Assembly (NCBI GenBank): GCA_965368185.1
Contig: CBDULZ010000010.1
Coordinates: 19,618-83,617, forward strand
Length of the DNA stretch: 64,000 bases
From: Kriegella sp965368185
Lineage (GTDB): Bacteria; Bacteroidota; Bacteroidia; Flavobacteriales; Flavobacteriaceae
Reading direction: 5' to 3'
Part shown: piece by piece, positions 17,783 to 26,180 of the stretch
Layout of the letters: the number at the start of each line of letters is the position of its first letter
How positions within the stretch are numbered: position 1 is the stretch's first letter
Position numbers and translations under genes: made by a program
The notes under the pieces: model-generated
Databases searched by the model: none
What the model was told of the DNA's origin: nothing
What the model saw: the letters and a program-made list of their open reading frames with translations, nothing else

Positions 17783-18793
17783 TTAAAGTAGATCACTGTT
17801 GAGCATCGCCCAAAGTCTATCTTTTAACTCTTGAATACCCTGTTGGGCTACAGAAGAAATAAACATATAAGGTACCGAGGCCAAATCTTTATCAAGTTCA
17901 AGGCGCATCTCATCCATAAGTTCATTATCGAGCATGTCAGATTTTGAAATAGCTACCAATCGGTCCTTGTCCAATAATTCCGGATTATACCTGCGCAGCT
18001 CATCCAACAATATCTGATATTCCCTTGAAATATCATTACTGTCTGCCGGAATCAAGAAAAGCAGGGTAGCATTGCGTTCGATATGTCGTAGAAAATAGTG
18101 CCCTAAACCTTTGCCCTCGGCGGCTCCTTCAATAATACCGGGGATATCAGCCATTACGAAACTCTGAAAGTCGCGATATTCAACTATACCCAAATTCGGC
18201 TTTAATGTCGTAAACTCATAATCGGCAATTTTAGGCTTAGCCGAAGTGATTACCGAAAGTAAGGTGGACTTCCCCGCATTGGGAAACCCTACCAAACCGA
18301 CATCGGCCAAAACCTTAAGCTCTAAAACAACTTCTTTTTCTTGTCCCGACACCCCTGGTTGTGCGTATCTTGGCGTTTGATTGGTAGCCGTTCTAAAATG
18401 CCAGTTACCACGACCACCCATACCACCTTCCATCACCATTTTTTCCTCGCCATCTTCGGTAATTTCGAGTAAGACTTCGTTCGTTTCAAAATCCCGAATG
18501 ACGGTACCTAAAGGTACATCGACATAAATATCTTCGCCATCGGCACCCGAACTTCTGTTTTTGCTACCGTGTTCGCCGTGTCCGGCCTTGAAATGCTTCT
18601 TAAATTTAAAATGAACGAGTGTCCATAAATTTTTATTCCCCCGAAAAATAATATGGCCTCCGCGCCCGCCGTCGCCACCATCGGGCCCGCCTTTTGTTAT
18701 ATATTTCTCGCGGTGTAGGTGTGTTGAACCTTTACCTCCATTACCAGAAGAGAGATAAACCTTAACGTAATCTACAAAATTGCCTTCAGTCAT
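17783..18793 (-). CDS. obg: GTPase Obg/CgtA
   Basis: A 336-residue Obg. The N-terminal glycine-rich Obg fold (GGDGGRGGHIIFRGN and GGMGGRGNWHF) covers residues 1-158. The G domain has G1 GFPNAGKST, G2 DYEFTTLKPNLG, G3 DIPGIIEGA and G4 SKSD. It lacks the optional C-terminal OCT extension, as usual in this phylum. Obg is an essential GTPase that binds the large ribosomal subunit and is involved in its late assembly and in stress signalling. It has its own promoter. Confidence 0.95.
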   Translation of the reverse strand: MTEGNFVDYVKVYLSSGNGGKGSTHLHREKYITKGGPDGGDGGRGGHIIFRGNKNLWTLVHFKFKKHFKAGHGEHGSKNRSSGADGEDIYVDVPLGTVIRDFETNEVLLEITEDGEEKMVMEGGMGGRGNWHFRTATNQTPRYAQPGVSGQEKEVVLELKVLADVGLVGFPNAGKSTLLSVITSAKPKIADYEFTTLKPNLGIVEYRDFQSFVMADIPGIIEGAAEGKGLGHYFLRHIERNATLLFLIPADSNDISREYQILLDELRRYNPELLDKDRLVAISKSDMLDNELMDEMRLELDKDLASVPYMFISSVAQQGIQELKDRLWAMLNSDLL

Positions 18794-18809
18794 GTTTTTT
18801 CTTAGAAAA

Positions 18810-18860
18810 TTAAGCGCTTAAGAATACAAAAATACGCCATTCAAATTACCGAGGACCAAA
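18810..18860 (-). promoter_or_regulatory. obg promoter (-7 TATTTTTG) and leader palindrome TTAAGCGCTTAA
   Basis: On the minus strand, TTTG at 18860-18857 and TATTTTTG at 18834-18827 are separated by 22 bases. Between this promoter and the obg ATG lies the perfect 12-bp palindrome TTAAGCGCTTAA (18810-18821). It would sit near the transcript start and could be an operator. The promoter is a consensus match; the palindrome's role is speculative. Confidence 0.5.
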
Positions 18861-19034
18861 TATAAATCGAGATTCATCAGCATTACCTGATACAATTCAA
18901 GCATACAAGCGGTATACGGAAAATTTACCGCTACCCACTCAATGATCAAAAGCAAAACCACTGATGTAGCTTATAAAAACTTTATGAAAACAGTAACCGA
19001 ACAGCACATAAGCTATAAAACAAATCTGCAGGTC

Positions 19035-20150
19035 TTAAGCTTCCTGTAACTGATTGATAACAGTATGCAGGCGCTCGGTAATTTCCTCTATTTCCCCAAT
19101 ACCATTAACTACGTGAAACTTTCCTTGAGCCTCGTAGTAATCACGCAAGGGAGCCGTCTTCTGACTATATTCCTCAAAACGGTTTCGAATTTTCGCTTCA
19201 TCGATATCATCGGTACGACCGCTGGTTTTACCCCGTTCCAAAAGCCGCTGTATTAAAATCTCGTCATTAGCCTCCAAAGCAATGGTCGCATCGATTTGCA
19301 TATCTTTTGATTCCAACAAATTGTCCAATGCTTCGGCTTGTGCCGCAGTTCTAGGAAATCCGTCAAAAATAAATCCACTGGCATCGGGGTTTTTCTCGAC
19401 CTCGTCTCGAAGCATCTTTATGGTGACCTCGTCAGGCACCAAATCACCTTTATCGATGTACGACTTGGCCAGCTTTCCAAGTTCGGTTCCGTTTTTAATA
19501 TTGTAGCGGAACACATCACCAGTAGAAATATGTTTTAAATTATACTTTTCCTTTAAAAATTCGGCTTGGGTGCCTTTTCCAGCCCCCGGCTTACCGAATA
19601 GCACGAGATTGATCATATGCGATTGGTTTAATTGGTAAATTGCACGAAGGTTACGCCCAAGCTCGTTGTAATCGAGTCCATAACCTACTATAAATTTATC
19701 GGGTATCTCCATACCAAAGTAGTCGATGGTATATTCCCCATTGTATATTGCTGATTTGTAAAAAAGTGTGGCCACCTTAAATTCCTTGATGTTTTTATTC
19801 GAAAAGAGGTGTACCAATTCTTGCAGTGTTCTGCCCGTATCAATAACATCCTCCAAAATTATAAGGCTTCTTCCTTCAATTTCCTCCGAAACGTCAAGCA
19901 AAGTTTCGACTATACCCGTGGAAGTCAAACCCTGATACGAGCTCAATTTTATAAATGACACCTCACACGGATGTTGATAGTGTTTCAAAAAATCAGATAC
20001 AAAGGCAAAGGCACCATTGAGCACTCCCACAAAAATGGGAACTTCATCTTTATAGTCAGCGGCAATTTCATCGGCAATTTTTTTAACGGCCGTTGCAATC
20101 TGCTCTTCTGTCAGATAAGGTTCAAAATATTTGTCATGTAATTTTATCAA
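19035..20150 (-). CDS. Bifunctional hypoxanthine phosphoribosyltransferase-adenylate kinase fusion
   Basis: A 371-residue fusion. Residues 1-176 are a type I phosphoribosyltransferase with the PRPP loop LEDVIDTGRTL (99-109), as in Hpt, making IMP/GMP from hypoxanthine/guanine. Residues 179-371 are an adenylate kinase of the short-lid type: GKPGAGKGT (186-194), FDGFPRT, and ERGKTSGRTDD in a lid without zinc cysteines. The linker is only a few residues, and Met179 falls exactly at the expected Adk start, so internal initiation could also give free Adk. The start is TTG; no ATG lies upstream in frame, the protein begins IKLHDK as Hpt does, and a -7 box lies 22 bp before. Divergent from purK. Confidence 0.9.
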   Translation of the reverse strand: MIKLHDKYFEPYLTEEQIATAVKKIADEIAADYKDEVPIFVGVLNGAFAFVSDFLKHYQHPCEVSFIKLSSYQGLTSTGIVETLLDVSEEIEGRSLIILEDVIDTGRTLQELVHLFSNKNIKEFKVATLFYKSAIYNGEYTIDYFGMEIPDKFIVGYGLDYNELGRNLRAIYQLNQSHMINLVLFGKPGAGKGTQAEFLKEKYNLKHISTGDVFRYNIKNGTELGKLAKSYIDKGDLVPDEVTIKMLRDEVEKNPDASGFIFDGFPRTAAQAEALDNLLESKDMQIDATIALEANDEILIQRLLERGKTSGRTDDIDEAKIRNRFEEYSQKTAPLRDYYEAQGKFHVVNGIGEIEEITERLHTVINQLQEA

Positions 20151-20172
20151 GGGTAAAATTTTAACGGGATGC

Positions 20173-20180
20173 CAAATATA
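20173..20180 (-). promoter_or_regulatory. -7 box TATATTTG for hpt-adk
   Basis: A TAnnTTTG match on the minus strand, 22 bp before the TTG start. No clear -33 TTG is seen. Confidence 0.5.
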
Positions 20181-20233
20181 ACATTTTGATTTCTCTTTTT
20201 TGCGCCTACGGGACGTGTTTTAAGAATTCGGTG

Positions 20234-20241
20234 TATTTTTG
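20234..20241 (+). promoter_or_regulatory. -7 box TATTTTTG for purK-purE
   Basis: A TAnnTTTG match, 34 bp before the purK ATG, forming a divergent promoter region with hpt-adk. The -33 element is weak. Confidence 0.5.
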
Positions 20242-20275
20242 TGGTGTATTCCCCAACTAGACTAATAGAAATTCA

Positions 20276-21430
20276 ATGTCATATTTTTCTTCCGATTTTA
20301 AGCTAGGAATCTTAGGTGGAGGGCAGTTAGGTAAAATGCTTTTACAAGAAACCAGAAAATGGGATATTCAAACAAAAGTAATGGATGCCTCTAACGAAGC
20401 CCCCTCCAAAATCGCCTGCAACACCTTTGTAATCGGAGATTTACTCGATTTTGATGCCGTGTACACTTTTGCAAAAGATGTTGATGTGGTTACCATCGAA
20501 ATTGAAAATGTAAATCTGGACGCACTGGAGAAACTTGAAGAAGAAGGCAAAAAAGTGTACCCTCCGACCAAGACCTTGCGTATTATACAGAACAAGGCGA
20601 AGCAGAAACTTTTTTACGTAGACAACGGAATACCTACGGCCGATTTCCATCGTTTTGCATATAAAAGTGAAATTGAGGATAGTATTTCCAATGGAGGCCT
20701 CCATTTTCCTTTTATTTGGAAGGTTGCCCGATTCGGATATGATGGGCAGGGCGTTAAAGTCGTACGAAAACTGGAAGATTTAGAGGGTTTGCCGACCGGC
20801 GAATGCATCGCCGAAGATATGATTCCGTTCAAGAATGAACTAGCCGTAATCGTATCGCGAAGCGCGAAGGGTGAAATAAAAACCTATCCCGTAGTCGAAA
20901 TGGAATTTCACCCCGAGGCCAATCAAGTGGAATATGTAATTTGTCCCGCTCGGATAAATGACAAAGTTGCGCAAAAAGCTCAAGAGGTAGCGCTAAAAGT
21001 TTCGGAAAAAATTCAACATGTCGGCTTATTGGCCGTGGAAATGTTTCAGACCCAAGACGATAAAATTTTGGTGAACGAAGTTGCACCTAGACCCCACAAC
21101 AGTGGTCATTATAGTATCGAAGCGAGTTACACGAACCAGTTCGAACAGCATCTGCGCGCCATTTTAGGACTCCCTTTGGGCAACACCGACAGTAAACTTG
21201 CCGGAATCATGGTGAATTTGGTGGGTGCCGAAGGATATACCGGAGATGTGGTTTATGAACACATGGAGGACATCTTGAAACTCGAAGGGGTTACCCCGCA
21301 TATTTACGGAAAAAGACAAACACGTCCTTTTCGTAAAATGGGTCATGTGACCATTGTAAACAAAGATATTGCGGAAGCCCGGGAAATTGCACAAACTGTA
21401 AAAGAAACACTTAAAGTAATTAGTAAGTAA
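20276..21430 (+). CDS. purK: N5-carboxyaminoimidazole ribonucleotide synthase PurK
   Basis: A 384-residue ATP-grasp enzyme. It starts FKLGILGGGQLGKML, the PurK N-terminal motif, and has the ATP-grasp segment KVARFGYDGQGVKVV. Further on are VEMFQTQDDKILVNEVAPRPHNSGH (Asn-Glu metal ligands) and a C-terminal barrel-sandwich domain. It converts AIR, ATP and bicarbonate to N5-CAIR in purine synthesis. It is followed after 67 bp by purE, which uses its product. Confidence 0.95.
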   Translation: MSYFSSDFKLGILGGGQLGKMLLQETRKWDIQTKVMDASNEAPSKIACNTFVIGDLLDFDAVYTFAKDVDVVTIEIENVNLDALEKLEEEGKKVYPPTKTLRIIQNKAKQKLFYVDNGIPTADFHRFAYKSEIEDSISNGGLHFPFIWKVARFGYDGQGVKVVRKLEDLEGLPTGECIAEDMIPFKNELAVIVSRSAKGEIKTYPVVEMEFHPEANQVEYVICPARINDKVAQKAQEVALKVSEKIQHVGLLAVEMFQTQDDKILVNEVAPRPHNSGHYSIEASYTNQFEQHLRAILGLPLGNTDSKLAGIMVNLVGAEGYTGDVVYEHMEDILKLEGVTPHIYGKRQTRPFRKMGHVTIVNKDIAEAREIAQTVKETLKVISK

Positions 21431-21497
21431 ATCAGAAAGACCAATCTTAAATTCGAAAGATGAAAGTTGGATTTCAGTGATCAAAATTTAGAATTTT

Positions 21498-21989
21498 ATG
21501 AATAAAGTAGCCATCGTAATGGGCAGCACCAGTGATCTTCCAGTAATGCAGGAAGCTGTTGATATCTTAAAGGAATTCAATATTGCCGTAGACGTCGACA
21601 TCGTTTCCGCACACCGTACCCCTGAAAAGTTGTTCGATTTCAGCAAGAACGCACACAAAAACGGCTATACGGTTATCATTGCCGGCGCAGGGGGGGCAGC
21701 CCATTTACCAGGGATGGTAGCCTCGATGTCACCACTACCCGTAATCGGAGTTCCCGTAAAAAGCAGCAACTCTATTGATGGTTGGGACTCAATTCTTTCA
21801 ATTCTTCAAATGCCCAGTGGCGTTCCCGTGGCGACCGTTGCATTGAACGGAGCCAAAAATGCTGGCATTCTTGCTGCTCAAATTATTGGCAGTTCCGATA
21901 GTAAAGTACTAGAGCGAATTATATCTTATAAGGAAGGCTTAAAAGAAAAAGTCATTGAAGGAGCAAAGTCACTGAAAAGTGAACAGTGA
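21498..21989 (+). CDS. purE: N5-CAIR mutase PurE (class I)
   Basis: A 163-residue class I PurE. It has MGSTSDLPVM at the N terminus (phosphate binding), SAHRTPEK near residue 40 with the catalytic His, and GAGGAAHLPGM around residue 70. It rearranges N5-CAIR to CAIR. Length and motifs are normal. It forms a two-gene unit with purK; the divergent hpt-adk gene adds purine salvage and adenylate interconversion to the locus. Confidence 0.95.
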   Translation: MNKVAIVMGSTSDLPVMQEAVDILKEFNIAVDVDIVSAHRTPEKLFDFSKNAHKNGYTVIIAGAGGAAHLPGMVASMSPLPVIGVPVKSSNSIDGWDSILSILQMPSGVPVATVALNGAKNAGILAAQIIGSSDSKVLERIISYKEGLKEKVIEGAKSLKSEQ

Positions 21990-22099
21990 ACAAAGAAAAA
22001 AGCAAACAACAGCCGACACTTACCATAACGATAACTAGAATTTATTAAAATTGAGTCATCCGCATGAGGTACTGATGGCAATTAATTATCAAAAAATAT

Positions 22100-24127
22100 A
22101 TGAACCCCTTATTGACCCCATTCGATACCGCACCGTTCTCAAAAATAAAAAATAAACATTTTAAACCTGCTTTTCTCACCGCTATAGCCGAAGCCAGGAA
22201 AGAAATTGACCTTATTGCAGAAAATACCGAATCCCCCACTTTTGAGAATACTATTGAAGCCCTTGATTTCGCAGGGCAGCAATTAGACCGCATATCAAGT
22301 GTGTTCTTCAACTTGAATTCAGCCGAGACCAACGAAGAAATACAAAAAATTGCCCAAGAGGTTTCCCCTTTGCTTTCAGAGTTCAGTAATGATATTACCT
22401 TAAATAAAGCCCTTTTTAAAAGGGTAAAAGCGGTGTACGGACAAAGAGACAAATTAGAGCTAACCACAGAACAACGAACGCTACTTGATAAAAAATATAA
22501 AAGTTTCAGTAGAAACGGTGCCAATTTGGAGGAAGACAAAAAGAAACGCTTACGCGAAATAGATGCCGAACTTTCAAAACTAAAACTGAAATTTGGCGAG
22601 AACGTCTTGGCCGAGACCAACAAATTCGAAATGCATCTTACCGATGAAAAAGATTTGGAAGGTTTGCCCGAAGGAGAAAAAGAAGCAGCCGCCCAATTGG
22701 CTAAATCAAAAAATAAGGAGGGTTGGTTGATAACTTTGGATTACCCGAGTTATATTCCTTTTATGAAATATGCCAAAAACCGGACGTTGCGCAGAAATCT
22801 TTCTATGGCTTTTGGAAGCAAAGGCTTTCATAACGATGCCTTGGACAATCAGGAAAACGTTTTAAAAATCGCCAACCTTCGTTACGAAAGGGCCAATCTT
22901 TTGGGATATAAGACCCATGCACATTTTGTTTTGGAGGAACGCATGGCCGAAACTCCGGAAAAAGTCCATGCTTTTTTAAATGAACTTTTAGAAAAGGCAA
23001 AACCGGCCGCCGAAAAAGAATTCAAACAATTAGAGGATTTTGCGAAAGAGCTGGACGCCATCGACCGCTTAGAAAAATGGGACGGCGCCTATTATTCAGA
23101 AAAACTGAAGCAGAAATTGTTCGACCTTGACGATGAAAAATTGAAGCCCTATTTTAAATTGGAAAACGTAATTGGCGGAGTGTTCAAAGTAGCCGAAAAA
23201 TTATTCGGACTCCAATTTGAAGAAGTTTTTGATATTGACACCTATCACAAAGACGTTAAGACATATCGTATTTATGACGAGGACAAAAATCTGGTTTCTT
23301 TGTTCTATGCCGATTTCCATCCGAGGGAAGGAAAGCGGGGTGGCGCTTGGATGACATCCTTCAAATCACAATATAAACGCAACGGTAAAAATGTGCGCCC
23401 CCATATTTCGAACGTTTGCAACTTTACCAAGCCCACCGAAAGCAAACCTTCGTTATTGACTTTCAATGAGGTAACCACTTTATTTCATGAATTTGGGCAC
23501 GGGCTTCATGGTATGCTAGCCAATACAGTCTACCCTGGGCTTTCCGGAACTTCGGTATACTGGGATTTTGTTGAACTTCCCAGCCAAGTTTTAGAGAACT
23601 GGTGTTACGAAAAAGAAGCCTTGGAACTCTTTGCAACCCATTACGAAACCGGTGATTTAATTCCAATGAATCTGGTAAAAAAAATAAAGGAATCGGCCAC
23701 ATTCCAAGAGGGTATGCAAACCTTACGCCAACTGAGTTTCGGCCTATTGGATATGGCATGGCACGGCACCGACCCATCGCATATCACCGATGTAAAGGCC
23801 TATGAGGAAAAGGCTTTTGATGGTACCAACCTATACCCCAAAACCAAGGAAACCTGTATGAGCACAGCCTTCGCCCATATTTTCCAAGGAGGCTATGCCT
23901 CAGGTTATTACAGTTACAAGTGGGCCGAAGTTTTAGACGCAGATGCTTTTGCCTATTTTAAGGAGCAAGGAATATTCAACCGAGAAGTTGCCGCAAAATT
24001 CAAGGATAATGTGCTCTCGAAAGGCGGTACCGAAAATCCCATGGAACTGTACAAGCGTTTTAGGGGCTCCGAACCTAAAATAGAACCCCTTCTAGAACGG
24101 GCAGGGCTCATCAAGAAGGTTGGGTAG
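22100..24127 (+). CDS. M3 family metallopeptidase (oligopeptidase A/Dcp type)
   Basis: A 675-residue zinc peptidase without a signal peptide. The N-terminal helical part opens with NPLLTPFDTAPFSKIKNKHF, as in Dcp/PrlC relatives. The zinc motif HEFGHGLHGML, with the third ligand Glu in a following helix (FVELPSQVLENW), lies near residue 465. A Tyr/Gly-rich substrate segment (GGYASGYYSYKWAEVLDADAF) comes near the end. The family cleaves oligopeptides in the cytoplasm. Whether this copy is an oligopeptidase A or a dipeptidyl carboxypeptidase cannot be told from motifs alone. Confidence 0.9.
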   Translation: MNPLLTPFDTAPFSKIKNKHFKPAFLTAIAEARKEIDLIAENTESPTFENTIEALDFAGQQLDRISSVFFNLNSAETNEEIQKIAQEVSPLLSEFSNDITLNKALFKRVKAVYGQRDKLELTTEQRTLLDKKYKSFSRNGANLEEDKKKRLREIDAELSKLKLKFGENVLAETNKFEMHLTDEKDLEGLPEGEKEAAAQLAKSKNKEGWLITLDYPSYIPFMKYAKNRTLRRNLSMAFGSKGFHNDALDNQENVLKIANLRYERANLLGYKTHAHFVLEERMAETPEKVHAFLNELLEKAKPAAEKEFKQLEDFAKELDAIDRLEKWDGAYYSEKLKQKLFDLDDEKLKPYFKLENVIGGVFKVAEKLFGLQFEEVFDIDTYHKDVKTYRIYDEDKNLVSLFYADFHPREGKRGGAWMTSFKSQYKRNGKNVRPHISNVCNFTKPTESKPSLLTFNEVTTLFHEFGHGLHGMLANTVYPGLSGTSVYWDFVELPSQVLENWCYEKEALELFATHYETGDLIPMNLVKKIKESATFQEGMQTLRQLSFGLLDMAWHGTDPSHITDVKAYEEKAFDGTNLYPKTKETCMSTAFAHIFQGGYASGYYSYKWAEVLDADAFAYFKEQGIFNREVAAKFKDNVLSKGGTENPMELYKRFRGSEPKIEPLLERAGLIKKVG

Positions 24128-24287
24128 AATCAAAATATAACCGTAAGGCTTGTAAGGTGATAAAATTAAAGAAGTCACATTACCGTAATATTTTTAGCCG
24201 CTTGAACTAATTATCAAATCTTTAATTCCGTAAAAAGCATTTCATACATATATTCTTTTTTACGTACTTCGCACAAAATCAATATTT

Positions 24288-24809
24288 ATGACCTTATTCG
24301 TTGACATGGACGAAGTGATGGCCGACACTTACGGCGCTCACATTGAAATTTACAACCGCGACTACCAAGAATGCCTAACGCATGAAGTCTGCATGGGGAG
24401 TGAAGTTTGGCAGAATGTCCCGATCGATCGTCAAGATAGTGTTCGTCAACATGCAACTAACATCGGTTTTTTTCGCGACCTTGAACCCATAGTCGACAGC
24501 CAAGAGGTTTTGAAGGAACTTTCCAAAAAATATGAGTTGTTCATCGCTTCTGCAGCCATGCAATTCCCCAATTCATTAATTGAAAAATCGGAATGGCTCG
24601 ATGAACATTTTTCCTTTGTACCATGGCAGAACCGTATTTTATGCGGCCACAAGCATATTCTCAAAGGTGATATTTTAATCGACGATAGAAGTTACAATCT
24701 AGAAAATTTTGATGGAAGATCTCTTTTGTTCACTTCACCGCATAACATAAACTCAAATGGTTTCGAACGCGTTAATAATTGGAAAGAAGTAGCGCTTAAA
24801 TTGCTCTAA
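24288..24809 (+). CDS. 5'(3')-deoxyribonucleotidase, NT5C type (HAD)
   Basis: A 173-residue HAD hydrolase of the NT5C family. Motif I is LFVDMDEVMADTYGAH at the N terminus. The central segment IASAAMQFPNSL holds the Ser/Thr motif, and ILIDDRSYNLENF is the acidic motif IV. It dephosphorylates deoxyribonucleoside monophosphates. It follows the M3 peptidase after 160 bp and is probably independently transcribed; no consensus -7 box is seen. Confidence 0.85.
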   Translation: MTLFVDMDEVMADTYGAHIEIYNRDYQECLTHEVCMGSEVWQNVPIDRQDSVRQHATNIGFFRDLEPIVDSQEVLKELSKKYELFIASAAMQFPNSLIEKSEWLDEHFSFVPWQNRILCGHKHILKGDILIDDRSYNLENFDGRSLLFTSPHNINSNGFERVNNWKEVALKLL

Positions 24810-24838
24810 TCTACATGGTGCCTAACACCAAAAAAAAT

Positions 24839-25189
24839 TCATTTTTTCGGCAGCGCATCATAACCGCCAATAAGGTCTATCACATGTTTATAGCCCAAAG
24901 AATCTAAAACATGGGCCGCCTTTGCACTTCGACCTCCCTTTTTGCAGTACACATAGATAGTTTTTTGCTTGTCCAACGCCTCGACCTGATTTTTGAAGTC
25001 GGCATCGAACCAGTTGATGTTGACGGCACTTTCTAAATGTCCCGCCGCAAATTCTTCAGGCGTACGCACATCTAGTAAAATCCCGCTTTCCAAATCCTTT
25101 TGTGAGAATTCTGTGATAGGTTTTGACTTACTTTGAGGCTGACAAGAACTTAATAGCAAAACCAACCCAAGGATAAAAATAGACCTCAT
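24839..25189 (-). CDS. Rhodanese-domain lipoprotein
   Basis: A 116-residue protein. The start at 25189 gives a clean lipoprotein signal (MRSIFILGLVLLLSSC). An ATG 42 bp upstream is unlikely because the TATTTTTG promoter box lies between the two. The mature part is one rhodanese domain: LLDVRTPEEFAAGHL, and the active-site loop CKKGGR with its Cys. It is anchored on the periplasmic side by inference, as there is no acidic export signal after the Cys. Rhodaneses transfer sulfane sulfur; the substrate is not known. Divergent from the ECF sigma gene. Confidence 0.88.
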   Translation of the reverse strand: MRSIFILGLVLLLSSCQPQSKSKPITEFSQKDLESGILLDVRTPEEFAAGHLESAVNINWFDADFKNQVEALDKQKTIYVYCKKGGRSAKAAHVLDSLGYKHVIDLIGGYDALPKK

Positions 25190-25206
25190 AATATTTTCTT
25201 TACTGT

Positions 25207-25214
25207 CAAAAATA
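25207..25214 (-). promoter_or_regulatory. -7 box TATTTTTG for the rhodanese lipoprotein
   Basis: A TAnnTTTG match on the minus strand, 17 bp before the chosen ATG. It rules against the more upstream in-frame ATG at 25231. Confidence 0.5.
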
Positions 25215-25369
25215 GACATTTGTAAAGACATTAAGAAACCTAATGGTGATGGTACTATTTCGTCATAATTCCTTTACAATCAATACAATAAAACCAATTC
25301 AAATAAAGTGAAATGTATGTACCAAGGCTTTTTTCACTAATCGAAAACGAAGTTTAACTAAAATTCACC

Positions 25370-25377
25370 TACTTTTG
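25370..25377 (+). promoter_or_regulatory. -7 box TACTTTTG for the ECF sigma gene
   Basis: A TAnnTTTG match 18 bp before the ATG. An in-frame TTG at 25375 lies inside this box and so cannot be the start. Confidence 0.5.
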
Positions 25378-25395
25378 ATACTACCAAAAAATAGC

Positions 25396-25956
25396 ATGAC
25401 AGTGCATCAGCTAAAACCGGATACTTGGGTAGACTTGTACGCAGACTACCTCTTTAATTATGCAATAGCAAGGGTCAACGACGTAGAGATCGCGAAAGAC
25501 CTGGTGCAGGAAACTTTTTTTGCCGGATTGAAATCTGCCAAAAACTATAAAGGCGATGCCGCCGAACGCACTTGGCTCATAGCCATTTTAAAGCGTAAGG
25601 TCATCGATTACTATCGAAAAATCAATTCAAAAAAAGGCAGAGCTGAAGTACGAATGGGGTATAGCACCCATTCTGACGCAGAAGGTGATTGGCTCGAAGA
25701 ACAGGTAGCCGATCCCTTTAGTACTTTTGAAAACAATGCCATTGAAAACGAAGAATTAGGAGAGGCCATACACGTCTGCATATCTAAATTACCAAAGAAA
25801 CAATCCTTGGTTTTTACCATGAAGACCATACAAGGTATGAGCACTGAAGATATTTGTAATGAACTCGGTATTAACCCGTCTAATCTTTGGGTGATGATCC
25901 ACAGGGCAAGGGCTGCCCTGATGGGGTGCCTTAATCAAAATTGGTTTAAACTATGA
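25396..25956 (+). CDS. ECF-type RNA polymerase sigma factor
   Basis: A 186-residue sigma-70 family factor with only regions 2 and 4. Region 2 includes DLYADYLFNYAIARV, AKDLVQETFFAGLK and TWLIAILKRKVIDYYRK. Region 4 includes SKLPKKQSLVFTMKTIQGMSTEDICNEL and the helix-turn-helix part GINPSNLWVMIHRARAAL. The start was set at the ATG because an upstream TTG falls inside the promoter box. Its TGA overlaps the ATG of the next gene (ATGA), a small zinc-finger protein likely to control it. Target genes unknown. Confidence 0.9.
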   Translation: MTVHQLKPDTWVDLYADYLFNYAIARVNDVEIAKDLVQETFFAGLKSAKNYKGDAAERTWLIAILKRKVIDYYRKINSKKGRAEVRMGYSTHSDAEGDWLEEQVADPFSTFENNAIENEELGEAIHVCISKLPKKQSLVFTMKTIQGMSTEDICNELGINPSNLWVMIHRARAALMGCLNQNWFKL

Positions 25957-26180
25957 TATCTTGCGAAAAAGCCGCAGTGATCTGCAATAAAATGCAGTAT
26001 AAAGAAGCAAGCCTTAAAGAGAAAATCCAGCTAAAGTTTCACCTGTTAATATGTAAAACGTGTTCGGTATTTTCAAAAAAAAATACGCAGCTGACTTCGC
26101 TCTGTGAAAAAGCGAATTTGTACAGTCTTTCCGAAGGTGAAAAGCTTAAAATGAAACGTGAACTTGACGATAAAGTTTAA
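25953..26180 (+). CDS. Small zinc-finger protein, putative soluble anti-sigma factor
   Basis: A 75-residue protein translationally coupled to the ECF sigma gene by an ATGA overlap. It contains CEKAAVICNKMQ near the start and HLLICKTC at about residues 30-37. The H-x3-C-x2-C part matches the zinc anti-sigma (ZAS/zf-HC2) signature. It has no transmembrane segment, unlike most anti-sigma factors of this class, so it would act in the cytoplasm. Role is inferred from context plus motif. Its stop codon overlaps tail-to-tail with that of the opposite gene. Confidence 0.72.
   Translation: MISCEKAAVICNKMQYKEASLKEKIQLKFHLLICKTCSVFSKKNTQLTSLCEKANLYSLSEGEKLKMKRELDDKV

Noticed and set aside
18967..19015. 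8-bp inverted repeat TAGCTTAT/ATAAGCTA downstream of hpt-adk
   Set aside because: The arms are 33 bases apart and lack a T-run, so a terminator is not supported.
22045..22623. 192-residue open frame opposite the M3 peptidase gene
   Set aside because: Low-complexity Ser/Phe/Leu content and full overlap with the peptidase N-terminal region.
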